A DNA stretch of 64,000 nt, from positions 1-64,000 of the forward strand of contig CAJXUA010000011.1 of assembly GCA_913060695.1 (NCBI GenBank), written 5' to 3'. This stretch comes from an uncultured Gammaproteobacteria bacterium. Lineage in GTDB: Bacteria; Pseudomonadota; Gammaproteobacteria; Pseudomonadales; Pseudohongiellaceae. The notes beneath the pieces are model-generated. The model worked only from the letters and a program-made list of their open reading frames with translations, had not been told where the DNA came from and did not search any database. Of this stretch, positions 16,379 to 25,965 are shown piece after piece (position 1 is the stretch's first letter; each line of letters starts with the position of its first letter). The position numbers and the translations under genes are program-made.

Positions 16379-18016
16379 CTATTGACCAACAGGTGGGTAG
16401 TCAATCCCTAGCTGTTCGAGATAGCTGTCATAGCGAGAAGGGTCGTAGTAGTACTCGCGCATCTGCGGGCGCATTTGGCTCATGATCTCGGTATTCAGAT
16501 CGATCGCTGGCATGTCAGACTCTGACAAAACCGGTGCGTAGGACGTGCCGTTCAATTGCACATTCTCGAAGTAGTCCTTCGCGCTAGGAATTAGTGTGGG
16601 GTCGAGTAGGAGATCCAACACTGTCATGCCTACGGCTTTAGCTCCAGTGACCGCGCCTTTGTGCGCAATAGGAGTTGCCATCGCCATTGCGGAAGTTACG
16701 TGGTGACCAGTGGTATTGGGCACATTAGAAGGGTAGCGGATCGTGATTGTTGGCACGGTCCACATGATGTCGCCGATATCGTCTGAACCACCGCCCATAG
16801 CAGGGCCGCGTGTCTCCGGAGTGGATAGCTCGCCCAACTCTGTCACGAGCGGCGACTCGGCGCCCCCCATATAGTCAACGAAGGAAGTGGTATTGCGTTG
16901 CTGTACTGCACGGGCGAACTGAATGTCTTCCTCGCTCCAGCGTGGCAGGCCCACCTTCTTGATGTTCTCATAGGCTGCCTCGGCCATCGGCTTGTTGCCA
17001 TGTTGAGGCGCCGCGTATCCCAGAATACGACGTTCTACCGTAGTTTCTGTCGCCATCGCGGCGGCTTCGGAGATTGTATTGCCTGTCTCGAATAGCTCGC
17101 GCACTGACTCGAAAGTCTGCTCGCGGAAGTAATACCAGACCGAGGCGAGATCCGGCACGATGTTGGGCTGCCCACCGCCATTGCTGATGATGTAGTGAGA
17201 GCGTTGCGTTAACGGCAAATGTTCTCTGCGCATATTCCACGCGTAGTTCATAACCTCCACCGCATCCAATGCACTGCGGCCTGCCCAAGGGGCTCCGGCG
17301 CCGTGCGCTGTCTTGCCATGGAAAGTGTATTCCACAGAGACCATGCCATTGCCTCCGGTGGTCCCCCAGGAGGTGTTGAGGTCGCGCCCGACGTGGGAGA
17401 AGATATTCGCATCGACATCGTCGAAAATGCCGTCGCGCACGAAGTAGGCCTTAGTCGCCAGTAATTCTTCCGCGACCCCTGGCCACAGCATAAGTTTGCC
17501 CGGGATATCGTGCTCGACCATGAGGTCTTGTACTGCGAGGGCCGCTGCAACCATAGCGGGCATGCCCGAGTTATGTCCTTCGCCATGGCCCGGTGCGCCC
17601 GGGATCATCGGCTGAATTTCTGGAGAGCCAGGCAGCTGAGACAAGCCAAGGAGGGCATCGATATCGCTGCCTAGAGCGATGGTAGGGCCGTCGCCGTTCG
17701 ACCAAGTGGCCGTCCATGCGGTGGGGATACCGGAGATGCCCATCTCGATCTCGAAACCGTTCTCCGCGAGGATGCCTGTGATATAGGCAGAGGTTTCGAA
17801 TTCTTGGAAACCGGGCTCGGCAAAACTAAATATGGAGTCCACCATTTCCTGCACGAGTTTAGCGCGGCCGTCGATGTTTGCGGCGAGCTCATCCTTAAGT
17901 GCATCGGTGTCTTGGCCAAATGATAAAGGAGCTTGACTCATCGCGGCGAACACGAGTGCTGCAATGACTTTGCGCTTACTTAGCAATGCGCTTTTCATAA
18001 TCATGGAAGGCCTCAT
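16379..18016 (-). CDS. Exported M20 amidohydrolase B (paralog of the 14665 gene)
   Basis: The open frame starts at 18058, but ATG at 18016 has GAGG 10 nt upstream and makes the N-terminus align residue for residue with its paralog (signal peptide ending near LSFGQD). The resulting 545-residue enzyme shares the same blocks: FSFAEPGFQEFETSAYI, LGSDIDALLGLSQLPGS, GHGEGHNSGMPAM (the Cys-to-Glu variant metal loop), VEYTFHGKTAHGAGAPWAG and the C-terminal REYYYDPSRYDSYLEQLGI. The tandem arrangement points to a local gene duplication. Divergence is concentrated in the signal peptide and scattered surface positions, so substrate ranges may be close. Confidence 0.92.
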   Translation of the reverse strand: MRPSMIMKSALLSKRKVIAALVFAAMSQAPLSFGQDTDALKDELAANIDGRAKLVQEMVDSIFSFAEPGFQEFETSAYITGILAENGFEIEMGISGIPTAWTATWSNGDGPTIALGSDIDALLGLSQLPGSPEIQPMIPGAPGHGEGHNSGMPAMVAAALAVQDLMVEHDIPGKLMLWPGVAEELLATKAYFVRDGIFDDVDANIFSHVGRDLNTSWGTTGGNGMVSVEYTFHGKTAHGAGAPWAGRSALDAVEVMNYAWNMRREHLPLTQRSHYIISNGGGQPNIVPDLASVWYYFREQTFESVRELFETGNTISEAAAMATETTVERRILGYAAPQHGNKPMAEAAYENIKKVGLPRWSEEDIQFARAVQQRNTTSFVDYMGGAESPLVTELGELSTPETRGPAMGGGSDDIGDIMWTVPTITIRYPSNVPNTTGHHVTSAMAMATPIAHKGAVTGAKAVGMTVLDLLLDPTLIPSAKDYFENVQLNGTSYAPVLSESDMPAIDLNTEIMSQMRPQMREYYYDPSRYDSYLEQLGIDYPPVGQ

Positions 18017-18456
18017 CAAATATTTTCCTCTGGTCTTGAAGTTTACAAGTGAGCGCAAGGCAATAGGGTTCGCCGTGCTGCGCAGATTTATTAGCGAGCA
18101 TTCCCTGCTTTAGAGACTGGTTCTATGTCTAAGGGAGACTGTAAGTCGGTGTAATGTGACTCTCGATTAGAAAAGCATTTTGTGTGCCACAATCGGGCAT
18201 GCAAAGCACTAGGAGGAAGAATTCGAATGAAGAACTGCACTGTGTCGAGAAAATTGGCGTAAGTCGCGGAAAATTGGAATGTATCTATTATGATTCCGGG
18301 TTGATAGTTGTGCTATTGAGAGAAAATTTAGTTTACAAATTGGTATTAGAACGGCAGTTATAGTAAGTGTCGCGCACAATAAATGAGCCGGAGTGAAGAT
18401 ACGGCACCAAGAAGAGGCGCGTTCTCTCGGCTATATAGATTGAGAATGTATCGCGT
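18017..18456. other. 440-bp gap with one very short SD-led frame
   Basis: The interval separates two minus-strand genes and should hold the promoter of the M20 gene at 18016. On the plus strand a perfect AGGAGG (18211-18216) precedes an ATG at 18227 by 10 nt. That frame encodes only 11 residues (MKNCTVSRKLA) and stops at 18262. Nothing else is recognised. Confidence 0.45.
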
Positions 18457-19698
18457 TTAAAACTTAAGTTTGCTGCCGAGTGAACTTCTATATGCGGCCA
18501 ACCCTGGTAGCAGCGAAAGGATTAGCGAGGCAAGAAGAATGACGCCTAGGTAGGCTGCGATGCTGGGGCTTAGAGGAAATGTATCTATCATTAAGCCATA
18601 CTCTTGACTTAAGTGATTCTGACCCGCACTCAGTGCAATCCAAACGAAACCTAGGCCGAGCCCTATGCCCAGAGTGGTAATGAGTATCGCCTCGATCTCG
18701 ATTAGGAAGAAAATTGAAGTAGAGTGCATGCCGACGCTGCGGAATAGGAAGATCTCACGCTGCCGCTCTCGCATAGAAGCGAAAAGCATGGTGGCGATTC
18801 CAAGTAATGAGGCTAGCATAACCAGAGCCGAGATCAGCGCTAAGATGTTCTCGACACTGCCCATTACCTCCCACAGCTGCGCGAGTGCGACGCCCGGAAG
18901 AATTGCGAGTAGGGGCTCCCCTGTGTATTCGTTGATGGCACCCTGTATGTCGAACACACTCATTCGAGAGTGTAGGCCTAGCATAAAGGCGGTGACTTCA
19001 TTGCTGCTAATATGATGTTCTTCGCTTGCCTCATCGTCGTGGAGATGACTGTCTTCATGTGAACCTAAGCCGTGTGCGGCATCTAAGCCTTCGAGTGTCA
19101 CATGCAGTGTCTGATCGACGGGGGTACCAGTTGCATCGAGTATGCCGCTCACGGTAAATGGAGTGCTCTCGTGATTGCTAAAGCTGATCTGACCGAGTCC
19201 GTGGGAGAGGGTGATGGTATCGCCAATCTTATAGCCAAGTTGCCGTGCCACCTCGGCGCCCAACACGGTCTCGAACTCGGTCGAAAAGGCCTTTCCCTGT
19301 TCGAATTCGAGACTATTTTGCTGAGCATAGCGAAAGTGTTCGAAGAAGTTAGAGTCGGTACCCAGTACTCGATAGCCTCTATGGGAATCGCCTAGGGAAA
19401 GCGGAATTGTCCAAGCTACTCGGGGGTCTCCCGCGATTAGCTCGTAACTCTCACTACTAATACCGTTCGTGGCATTGCCTATACGAAACACAGAATAGAG
19501 CAGTAGGTTGATCTGACTAGTGCGTGCGCCCACGATGAGGTCTACCCCCGACACTGTTCGGTCGAAGCTCTCTCTAGCCTGACTGCGAATATGCTCGACG
19601 CCGACAACAACTATGACGCTCAGCGTTAGGGATGCCAGAGTCAGTGCCACGCTGACTTTACGATTGAGTAGACTCTTCCACGCGATGCTAAATAACAT
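18457..19698 (-). CDS. FtsX-type ABC permease with His-rich loop (candidate zinc system)
   Basis: The ATG at 19698 is preferred over an earlier in-frame start at 19722, because GAGG lies 5 nt before it and the sequence MLFSIAWKSLLNRKVSVALT matches permease N-termini. This gives 413 residues. The four-helix FtsX plan is present: helix 1, a periplasmic core and three C-terminal helices (ILALISALVMLASLLGIATM, IEAILITTLGIGLGLGFV, YLGVILLASLILSLLPGLAAY). The core contains a His/Glu/Asp-rich loop near residues 200-220 (HEDSHLHDDEASEEHH), which suggests metal binding. It overlaps the ATPase gene by 11 bp. With the divergent DUF3299 gene it resembles Vibrio zinc-regulated ABC clusters; that link is from memory and is tentative. 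Confidence 0.9.
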   Translation of the reverse strand: MLFSIAWKSLLNRKVSVALTLASLTLSVIVVVGVEHIRSQARESFDRTVSGVDLIVGARTSQINLLLYSVFRIGNATNGISSESYELIAGDPRVAWTIPLSLGDSHRGYRVLGTDSNFFEHFRYAQQNSLEFEQGKAFSTEFETVLGAEVARQLGYKIGDTITLSHGLGQISFSNHESTPFTVSGILDATGTPVDQTLHVTLEGLDAAHGLGSHEDSHLHDDEASEEHHISSNEVTAFMLGLHSRMSVFDIQGAINEYTGEPLLAILPGVALAQLWEVMGSVENILALISALVMLASLLGIATMLFASMRERQREIFLFRSVGMHSTSIFFLIEIEAILITTLGIGLGLGFVWIALSAGQNHLSQEYGLMIDTFPLSPSIAAYLGVILLASLILSLLPGLAAYRSSLGSKLKF

Positions 19699-20383
19699 GG
19701 CTGCCTCGATGAGCGAGGACACGATTGATGTCGGTCATGCTTTGGGTGCGGTCGAAGTGCTTCATCAGGCTGCGGTCATGACTCACGAAAATTACGCTCG
19801 CCCCAGTGCGCTGTTGAGTCCTGAGTAGCAACTCGATGAACTCGTCTTTCGCTTCTTCGTCGAGTGAGGAGGTGGGCTCGTCTGCGATTAATACTTCGGG
19901 CTCGTTGATTAGAGCACGGGCTACCGCCACGCGTTGCTGCTGACCGATGCTAAGTTTGTCTGCACGCTGAGAAAGAAAGCGAGCATCAATGAGCAGTGCA
20001 TCCAGTAGCGCTAGGGTCCTCTGCTTTGTCTCGATCTTGGAAAGACCGGCTAGACTTGCCGCGAGGCCGATATTGCTCTCTACATCTAGGTACGGAATTA
20101 GATTGAACTGCTGAAAAACGAAACCGATATGTTTTGCGCGAAAGCGATCTTTAGCACGATCACCCATTTTACTCATGTCTTGTTCGAGCACATGGATCTC
20201 ACCCTCTTTGGAGGGTAAGAGGCCAGCGATCAAACTAAGAAGAGTGGATTTCCCTGACCCCGAAGCGCCGTAGAGGAAGAGGCGTTCTCCACGTTCTACA
20301 TTGAACTCACTGATATCGAGCACAGGGTTGCTGCTGCCAGGCCATTTGAAATTCATGTCGTGGCACTCTATCGCGTATTTCAT
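19688..20383 (-). CDS. ABC transporter ATP-binding protein (partner of the His-loop permease)
   Basis: The 231-residue ATPase shows Walker A GASGSGKST (39-47), VFQQFNLIPYLDVESNI around the Q-loop, a slightly unusual signature LSIGQQQRVAVARAL, Walker B VLIADEPTSSLD and H-loop VSHDRSL. It falls in the MacB/LolD-like ATPase group. Its 3-prime end overlaps the permease start, so the pair is co-translated. It is divergently oriented from the DUF3299 gene and shares an intergenic region of under 100 bp that contains a perfect palindrome. Confidence 0.94.
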   Translation of the reverse strand: MKYAIECHDMNFKWPGSSNPVLDISEFNVERGERLFLYGASGSGKSTLLSLIAGLLPSKEGEIHVLEQDMSKMGDRAKDRFRAKHIGFVFQQFNLIPYLDVESNIGLAASLAGLSKIETKQRTLALLDALLIDARFLSQRADKLSIGQQQRVAVARALINEPEVLIADEPTSSLDEEAKDEFIELLLRTQQRTGASVIFVSHDRSLMKHFDRTQSMTDINRVLAHRGSHVI

Positions 20384-20427
20384 GCATTACTACCGTTGAT
20401 AATTCAAAAAGGCTATTGCATTATAAG

Positions 20428-20446
20428 TGCGAAGTGACACTTCGCA
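20428..20446. promoter_or_regulatory. Perfect 19-bp palindrome between divergent ABC and DUF3299 genes
   Basis: TGCGAAGTG-A-CACTTCGCA has 9-bp perfectly complementary arms around one central base. It lies 45 bp before the ATPase start and 27 bp before the DUF3299 start, the right place for an operator controlling both. It does not match the AT-rich Zur box known from enterobacteria. It could also fold as a hairpin in the DUF3299 leader. Confidence 0.6.
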
Positions 20447-20472
20447 ATACTTCTCATGGGATGGTGTATTTA

Positions 20473-21024
20473 ATGAAACACTTTCAAAAATTCGCAGCAT
20501 CTTGCTTGCTGCTGTGTGCAAATTTGGTGCACGCACAAGACTTCAGAGAAGTAAATTGGTTAGAGCTTTTGCCTCCAACAGATCGTGATGCTTTGCTCAG
20601 TCAACCGGCCGTGCAACATGGTGCGGATCCAAGTAATGATGCGCGACCAACACTTGGCGGAAACTTAGGCGCCAAGGCGATGAGCGATCAAGAAGTCACA
20701 GCGGCATGGCAGTCGACCAATATTGTTCCAGAGTTCAATAATCTTAGTGTCAAGATTCCAGGCTTCGTGGTGCCACTTGAGTTCGATGCAGCGCAAAACG
20801 TTACCGAGTTCTTTCTAGTTCCCTATTTTGGTGCATGCATTCATACACCAGCACCGCCTCCCAATCAGATCATTTATGTAAAGGTGCCCGGTGGCTTTCC
20901 ACTCAAGTCAATCTATGAGCCCTACTATGTCCAAGGCACTATGGCGATTAGCATGACTCATAAAGAGATCGGTATATCTGCCTATTCGATGATCGCTGAA
21001 GATGTGATTCTCTATAGTAAGTAG
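20473..21024 (+). CDS. Exported DUF3299 protein
   Basis: The open frame reaches back to a TTG at 20416, but the ATG at 20473 begins a clean signal peptide (MKHFQKFAASCLLLCANLVHAQDF) and has GGGATGG upstream; an in-frame ATG at 20461 is the alternative. The 183-residue product has the DUF3299 (COG3495) core: KIPGFVVPLEFD, TEFFLVPYFGACIHTPAPPPNQIIYV and YYVQGTMAI. The conserved Cys and His in GACIHTPAPPPNQ could bind metal or a cofactor, but the function is not established. DUF3299 genes often sit beside ABC units like the one divergent here. Confidence 0.9.
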   Translation: MKHFQKFAASCLLLCANLVHAQDFREVNWLELLPPTDRDALLSQPAVQHGADPSNDARPTLGGNLGAKAMSDQEVTAAWQSTNIVPEFNNLSVKIPGFVVPLEFDAAQNVTEFFLVPYFGACIHTPAPPPNQIIYVKVPGGFPLKSIYEPYYVQGTMAISMTHKEIGISAYSMIAEDVILYSK

Positions 21025-21027
21025 GCT

Positions 21028-22428
21028 TCAGCACTCAATAATCGAGACAGGTACTTCTATTACGTTCACTGCGAGGCCTCCGCGAGAGGTCTCTTTGTAT
21101 TTGGTTTGCATATCGCGCCCAGTATCGCGCATTGTCTTGATCACTTGATCGAGCGATACATAATGTTCTCCGTTCCCACGCAGCGCCATGCGCGCGGCAC
21201 TGATTGCCTTGATGGCCGCCATAGCGTTGCGTTCGATGCAGGGTACTTGTACCAAGCCTCCGATAGGATCGCAGGTTAGCCCTAGGTTGTGTTCCATGGC
21301 GATTTCTGCGGCATTCTCTACCTGTTCTGGCGTTGCTCCCATCACCTCTGCAAGAGCGCCAGCTGCCATAGAACAGGCCGAACCGACTTCACCCTGACAA
21401 CCTACCTCTGCGCCACTTATCGATGCATTTATTTTGTAGAGAATGCCGATTGCGCCAGCGGTTAAGAAGAAGCGCTCGATATCCTGCGGGTCATTGTTGC
21501 CATAGAATTCTAGGTAGTAGCGTAAGACTGCGGGGATGATGCCCGCTGCGCCATTGGTAGGAGCTGTAACGATCCGTCCGCCAACGGCGTTCTCTTCGTT
21601 GACCGCGAGAGCGTAGAGCGTGACCCAATCGAGTGTTTTGAGCGGGTCATTCCCGAAGCGTTCACTCTGATTTTTCAATTGCCTAAAAAGGGGCGCGGCG
21701 CGGCGTTTAACCTTCAACCCGCCTGGCATGATGCCTTCGCTGCGACAGCCTTTCTCGATGCTGGCGTGCATCACCTTCCAGATTCCCTGCAGACCCTCTT
21801 GAATCTCCTTCTCTGAGCGCCACGCCTTCTCGTTCGCCAGCATAAGGCTGCTGATACACTGCCCGCTCTTCTTGCACTGAGCCAATAGTTGCTTGCCGCT
21901 GCTAAAGGGGAAGGGCAGTTTGATGGGGTCTTCGATGAGGATATTGTCACTCGTGGCAGATTCGTCCACGATGAAACCGCCGCCAACGGAGAAATAAATC
22001 TTCTTCGATAGCACTGCGCTGTCCGCACTAAAGGCGGTGAACTGCATGCCATTGGGGTGGAAGGGTAGTGACTTGCGGCGATGGAGAACTAGATCATCTT
22101 TATAGTCGAATTCGATTGCATGCTTGCCTAGCAAATTTAGTTTGGACGACTCGCGAATCGAGCTCACACGATTGCTGATCGATTCTACATCGACGTGCTC
22201 TGGTGTCTCACCTTCTAGTCCCAAGAGAATAGCTTTAGGAGAGCCATGCCCCTCTCCAGTGGCACCTAAAGAACCGAATAGCTCGACCTTGACTCGAGCG
22301 CACTTTGTCAGCATGCCTGACTCTTCGAAAGCCTGCGCAAATGTTAGTGCGGCTTTCATTGGCCCAACTGTGTGTGAAGATGAAGGGCCTATACCAATTT
22401 TAAATAGATCAAAAACGCTGATCGCCAT
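21028..22428 (-). CDS. sdaA: L-serine dehydratase (L-serine deaminase, iron-sulfur type)
   Basis: SdaA converts L-serine to pyruvate and ammonia using an oxygen-sensitive 4Fe-4S cluster. The single-chain form is recognised from [20 protein letters not shown] at the N-terminus and, in the alpha domain, [34 protein letters not shown] and [20 protein letters not shown], which provide the cluster cysteines. The open frame continues upstream to 22743, but ATG at 22428 has GAGGAAAG at proper distance and gives 466 residues, near the family norm. It fits a serine/glycine catabolic theme shared with gcvT, gcvH and the AGCS symporter. Confidence 0.96.
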   Translation of the reverse strand: MAISVFDLFKIGIGPSSSHTVGPMKAALTFAQAFEESGMLTKCARVKVELFGSLGATGEGHGSPKAILLGLEGETPEHVDVESISNRVSSIRESSKLNLLGKHAIEFDYKDDLVLHRRKSLPFHPNGMQFTAFSADSAVLSKKIYFSVGGGFIVDESATSDNILIEDPIKLPFPFSSGKQLLAQCKKSGQCISSLMLANEKAWRSEKEIQEGLQGIWKVMHASIEKGCRSEGIMPGGLKVKRRAAPLFRQLKNQSERFGNDPLKTLDWVTLYALAVNEENAVGGRIVTAPTNGAAGIIPAVLRYYLEFYGNNDPQDIERFFLTAGAIGILYKINASISGAEVGCQGEVGSACSMAAGALAEVMGATPEQVENAAEIAMEHNLGLTCDPIGGLVQVPCIERNAMAAIKAISAARMALRGNGEHYVSLDQVIKTMRDTGRDMQTKYKETSRGGLAVNVIEVPVSIIEC

Positions 22429-23083
22429 ACAAGCTTTCCTCAATGCATTACTAACTGCGAAGTGTTCTAGTCCCGTTCGTGGGCTATGGGTGGCGAGTAT
22501 CATTGTGTGCTGATAAAACAGGCACATGACCCTATTAACGTGCACTCTGCGTGCCAAAATTAGAAATCGAGCAGAGGGTCTGGTCTTTTTACTTTTGAGG
22601 ACCGCAACTCCCGTAAACAACGTGAAGTCTTTCAATGCATTGCATCGCCATCTCGCTGAATTGATGCGCCCGGTCGCGGAGACGCTGCGCCACGATCGGA
22701 CATCGAGTGTTTTCACTGTACCTTTTTCGCGCACTGCTGGCACGGGTTCACGCGCCTATCCCTTGGCCTGTGTCATTTTAACGATATGACATCATAGCAA
22801 AGTGCATTATTTTCTTACAAATATGACGGATTGCCGTGTATAGGCGTCAAAACGAGAATAATTCTTAATATGCTATTAAAGCGGTATAAAGCTACTGTTT
22901 AGTCATAGTGAATGGGGCCATATGCCCCTTCTAATATTCTCTTAAAAAATCCTTTGATATCAAACAATAGAAGAAATGGCGTGCGGTAGTGGCACGCTTT
23001 CTGCTCTGCCTCGAGCAAAGGAATTACATAAAACAAGCCTTACGTTTTGAATCAAACCCACTAAATAATCCGGAGGTTACATA
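22429..23083. other. 655-bp gap upstream of sdaA and the first TonB receptor
   Basis: The interval carries divergent promoters. Two hairpins are visible before the receptor: GGGGC-catat-GCCCC (22914-22928) and GCGTGC-GCACGC (22979-22997). The last 72 bp (from 23012) are shared with the leader of the second receptor. Open frames inside have no recognisable features. Confidence 0.5.
23012..23083 (+). promoter_or_regulatory. Leader shared by the two TonB receptor genes, copy 1
   Basis: The segment from CGAGCAAAGGAAT to the start codon, with an AAACCCACTAA block and the ribosome site CCGGAGGTTACATA, recurs before the second receptor (26375-26447), with a variable middle. The sharing shows that the duplication included the 5-prime untranslated region and may mark common control. 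Confidence 0.6.
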
Positions 23084-25867
23084 ATGCACGCGACTTCACA
23101 GTTCAAGTTGAAAGCCTGCACCTCGTTGTCTGTAATAATTAGCTCACTGATGCTATCTGCCGTTTCAAATGCTCAACAGCCCTCAGCCGAAGTTGAATCC
23201 ATTGTCATCACGGGTTCGCGTATTGCACGTGATGGCTACAATGCTCCAACACCTGTGTCAGTGCTTTCTCTCGAAGACATACAGTCGGATGCTCCTGCGA
23301 GTATCGCAGACTTCGTTAACACTCTACCTTCTGTGAAAGGCAGCTCAACCTCCTCGAGCTCTTCAGGCGCACTGAGTAATGGTGCGGCGGGTATCGCGGC
23401 ATTGAACCTACGCTCGCTCGGAACTGGCCGTACCCTCGTGCTATTCGATGGGCAACGCTCCGTGGCCTCTGCCTCCACCGGTCAGGTTGACACCAACACG
23501 TTCCCGCAATCTCTTGTAGAGCGTGTTGAAGTCGTGACCGGTGGCGCATCTGCCGCTTATGGTTCCGACGCTGTTGGCGGAGTGGTGAACTTCATTCTCG
23601 ATCGTGACTACACCGGCGTGAAGACAAGTGTGCAATACGGTGAGACTACCTATGGCGACAATCCTAGCCAGAAAGTGGAATTCACTGCCGGCATGCCGTT
23701 CGCGGATGGCGACGGACATTTACTATTCAGCGCAGACGTATTCCGCTCTGACGGGGTGCATTACACCTCGCGCGATTGGAACTTAGATGGCACCCAAGGC
23801 ATGCTCAATCCCTATCGCGCCACTGCCGGGCAGCCTTACTACATCGTTTCTCCGAATATCGGCATTGGTGTCTACACCCCTGGTGGTTTGATTACCACCG
23901 GTGCGCTGAAGGGAACATACTTCGGAACTAATGGTGCGATAAACCAGCTCGACTACGGTGTCGCAGCAGGCAACTGGATGCTAGGTGGCGATTGGGACTA
24001 TGCGACCTCTGGTATCCGTGGCACGAACTCCTTAGCGGCCGACGATGATCGCGACAGCGTATTCGGCCGTGCGAGCTACAAGCTAGGCGACGATACGGAG
24101 GTGTTCTTTCAAGCCTCTTACGCTAAATACGAAGGCTATAGCTTCTATATCAACCCGACGGATACTAACCGTTTAATGTATGCCGACAATGCCTATCTTC
24201 CTAGTACCTTGAAGAGTGCACTTGCGGCGGCGGGGGAGACTACATTCAGATTCGGTACTAGTAACGAAGATTTCCCTGCCTCTGGCAGCCAGAACGTTCG
24301 TGAGACGCAACGCTATGTTGCGGGCATAGATGGCTCTTTCAGCGCGTTCAATCTTGGCTGGGACTGGGATGCGTATTACCAAGTTGGTAAGACTGAAACT
24401 CAAGAGCACCAGAATCCTACCTATAACTTCCAGCGTCTGACAGATGCTACCGATGCAGTTTTCCATCCGACTACTGGCGAGATCGTGTGCCGCACCTCGA
24501 TTGCAAATCCGGGCAATGGCTGTGTGCCATTGAATCGATTTGGTGTCGGTGTAACCTCGCAAGCCGCTTTCGATTATGTGATGGGCGAGCCCCGTCGCGA
24601 TCAAGTTTTTGAACAGAAAGTTGCGGCGATCAACTTTAGTACAAGCGACATCCAAGGATGGGCTGGTCCGATCTCGGTTGCATTCGGTGCCGAATGGCAC
24701 TCTGACTCTATCGACGGCAAGGTGGACCCAATCTACTCAGACGGTTGGAAATATGGCAACTATAAGGTGACGACGGCGGATACTTCAGTTGCAGAAGCCT
24801 ATGTAGAAACAGTGTTCTCAATCTTCGAGGGACTTGAGTTCAATGGTGCGGCACGATATGCGGAATACAGCGAGGCGGGCGGCGTTACTACTTGGAAGGC
24901 CGGTGTTACGTATACACCGATCGATGACATCACACTTCGTGCGACCAAGTCTCGTGATATTCGTGCCCCTAACTTGAGCGAGCTATATGACACTGGTACT
25001 GGTCGTACCAACTCGGTGAATATTGGTGGAGTCTCTCGTCAGTTTGTGCAGAGTTTGCAGGGTAGTACGGGTCTAGGACCAGAGGAGGCAGATAGCATCG
25101 GACTAGGTGTCGTCTACCAATCTAGTTTCTTGCCTGGCTTCTCTGCTGCGATCGACTACTTTGATATCGAGATTGATGGCGTGATCGGGTCTTTGAGTGC
25201 AGAGAATACTGCTGACTTCTGTTACCTAAACGGTGTCCAGCGCTATTGCGACAACATCATTTTCGAAAACGGTGTCTTGAGCAAGATCAATCTGTATTAC
25301 GAGAACCTCAATAGTTCCAAGACGAAAGGTGTGGATTACGAGGCAACATATCGTTTCCCACTGTTTAGTGGTGATCTAACCCTGCGTGCTCTTGCGACTA
25401 ACTACACTGAAGACATTACCGATAACGGTGTTACCGCGATCAACGCGGCGGGTTCCAATGCCGGTAACACACCAGATTGGGCTTATCGTCTATCTGCTGG
25501 TTACAACGTCGATACCTGGAGCTTCAACTTAACGGGTCGCGGTGTTAGTGATGGTGTGATCAGCAATGCCTATATTGAGTGTCAGTCAAACTGTCCTGCT
25601 AGTTCGTCACCGTATTTCACGATCAACGACAACAGTATCCCCGGTGAGTTCTACTATGACGCCTATGTAGCGAACTCGTTTGAAATTGCAGGTTCGGATG
25701 CAGAAGTGTTCCTGTCGATAAAGAACTTGTTGAATACAGACCCAGTTATTTTCGGAAGCCCAGCGAGTCAAGGCTCCGAGAACCGTCCTGGTTATCTACC
25801 AACAAACCGTGGTTTGTATGACGTAATGGGCCGTACCTACAGACTTGGGGTTCGCCTTGAGTTCTAA
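23084..25867 (+). CDS. TonB-dependent outer-membrane receptor A
   Basis: A 927-residue outer-membrane active transporter with a signal peptide (cleavage near VSNAQQ), a TonB box-like ESIVITGSR segment (~residues 38-46), an N-terminal plug (~50-170, including LRSLGTGRTLVLFDGQR and VERVEVVTGGASAAYGSDAVGGVVNFI) and a 22-strand-type barrel with the family C-terminal block RGLYDVMGRTYRLGVRLEF ending in Phe. Such receptors import scarce nutrients using TonB energy. The ligand is not evident, and no siderophore genes lie nearby. The neighbouring zinc protease and upstream M20 enzymes make peptides or amides plausible ligands (inference). An adjacent paralog of identical length follows. Confidence 0.95.
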   Translation: MHATSQFKLKACTSLSVIISSLMLSAVSNAQQPSAEVESIVITGSRIARDGYNAPTPVSVLSLEDIQSDAPASIADFVNTLPSVKGSSTSSSSSGALSNGAAGIAALNLRSLGTGRTLVLFDGQRSVASASTGQVDTNTFPQSLVERVEVVTGGASAAYGSDAVGGVVNFILDRDYTGVKTSVQYGETTYGDNPSQKVEFTAGMPFADGDGHLLFSADVFRSDGVHYTSRDWNLDGTQGMLNPYRATAGQPYYIVSPNIGIGVYTPGGLITTGALKGTYFGTNGAINQLDYGVAAGNWMLGGDWDYATSGIRGTNSLAADDDRDSVFGRASYKLGDDTEVFFQASYAKYEGYSFYINPTDTNRLMYADNAYLPSTLKSALAAAGETTFRFGTSNEDFPASGSQNVRETQRYVAGIDGSFSAFNLGWDWDAYYQVGKTETQEHQNPTYNFQRLTDATDAVFHPTTGEIVCRTSIANPGNGCVPLNRFGVGVTSQAAFDYVMGEPRRDQVFEQKVAAINFSTSDIQGWAGPISVAFGAEWHSDSIDGKVDPIYSDGWKYGNYKVTTADTSVAEAYVETVFSIFEGLEFNGAARYAEYSEAGGVTTWKAGVTYTPIDDITLRATKSRDIRAPNLSELYDTGTGRTNSVNIGGVSRQFVQSLQGSTGLGPEEADSIGLGVVYQSSFLPGFSAAIDYFDIEIDGVIGSLSAENTADFCYLNGVQRYCDNIIFENGVLSKINLYYENLNSSKTKGVDYEATYRFPLFSGDLTLRALATNYTEDITDNGVTAINAAGSNAGNTPDWAYRLSAGYNVDTWSFNLTGRGVSDGVISNAYIECQSNCPASSSPYFTINDNSIPGEFYYDAYVANSFEIAGSDAEVFLSIKNLLNTDPVIFGSPASQGSENRPGYLPTNRGLYDVMGRTYRLGVRLEF

Positions 25868-25917
25868 GTAGTGAAATAAGAACTGCATAATGTTTTGCTA
25901 GTTCTCGATAGTACCGG

Positions 25918-25965
25918 TAAGGGGCATGAGTACACTTTTCTTGTAAAAGGTGACTCATGTCCTTT
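25918..25965 (+). terminator. Long hairpin after TonB receptor A
   Basis: TAAGGGGCATGAGT pairs with ACTCATGTCCTTTA, with an inner CTTTT/AAAAG stem and a short loop; G-U pairs and small bulges are present. It lies about 50 bp beyond the stop. The trailing T-run is weak (TTTATTTG), so termination is probable but not certain. Confidence 0.6.

Noticed and set aside
21028-22743. Long N-terminal extension of SdaA
   Set aside because: The family N-terminus and a good ribosome site place the start at 22428; the extra 105 residues resemble nothing.
22526-22789. 87-codon open frame upstream of sdaA
   Set aside because: It lies antisense to the extended sdaA frame and shows no protein features.
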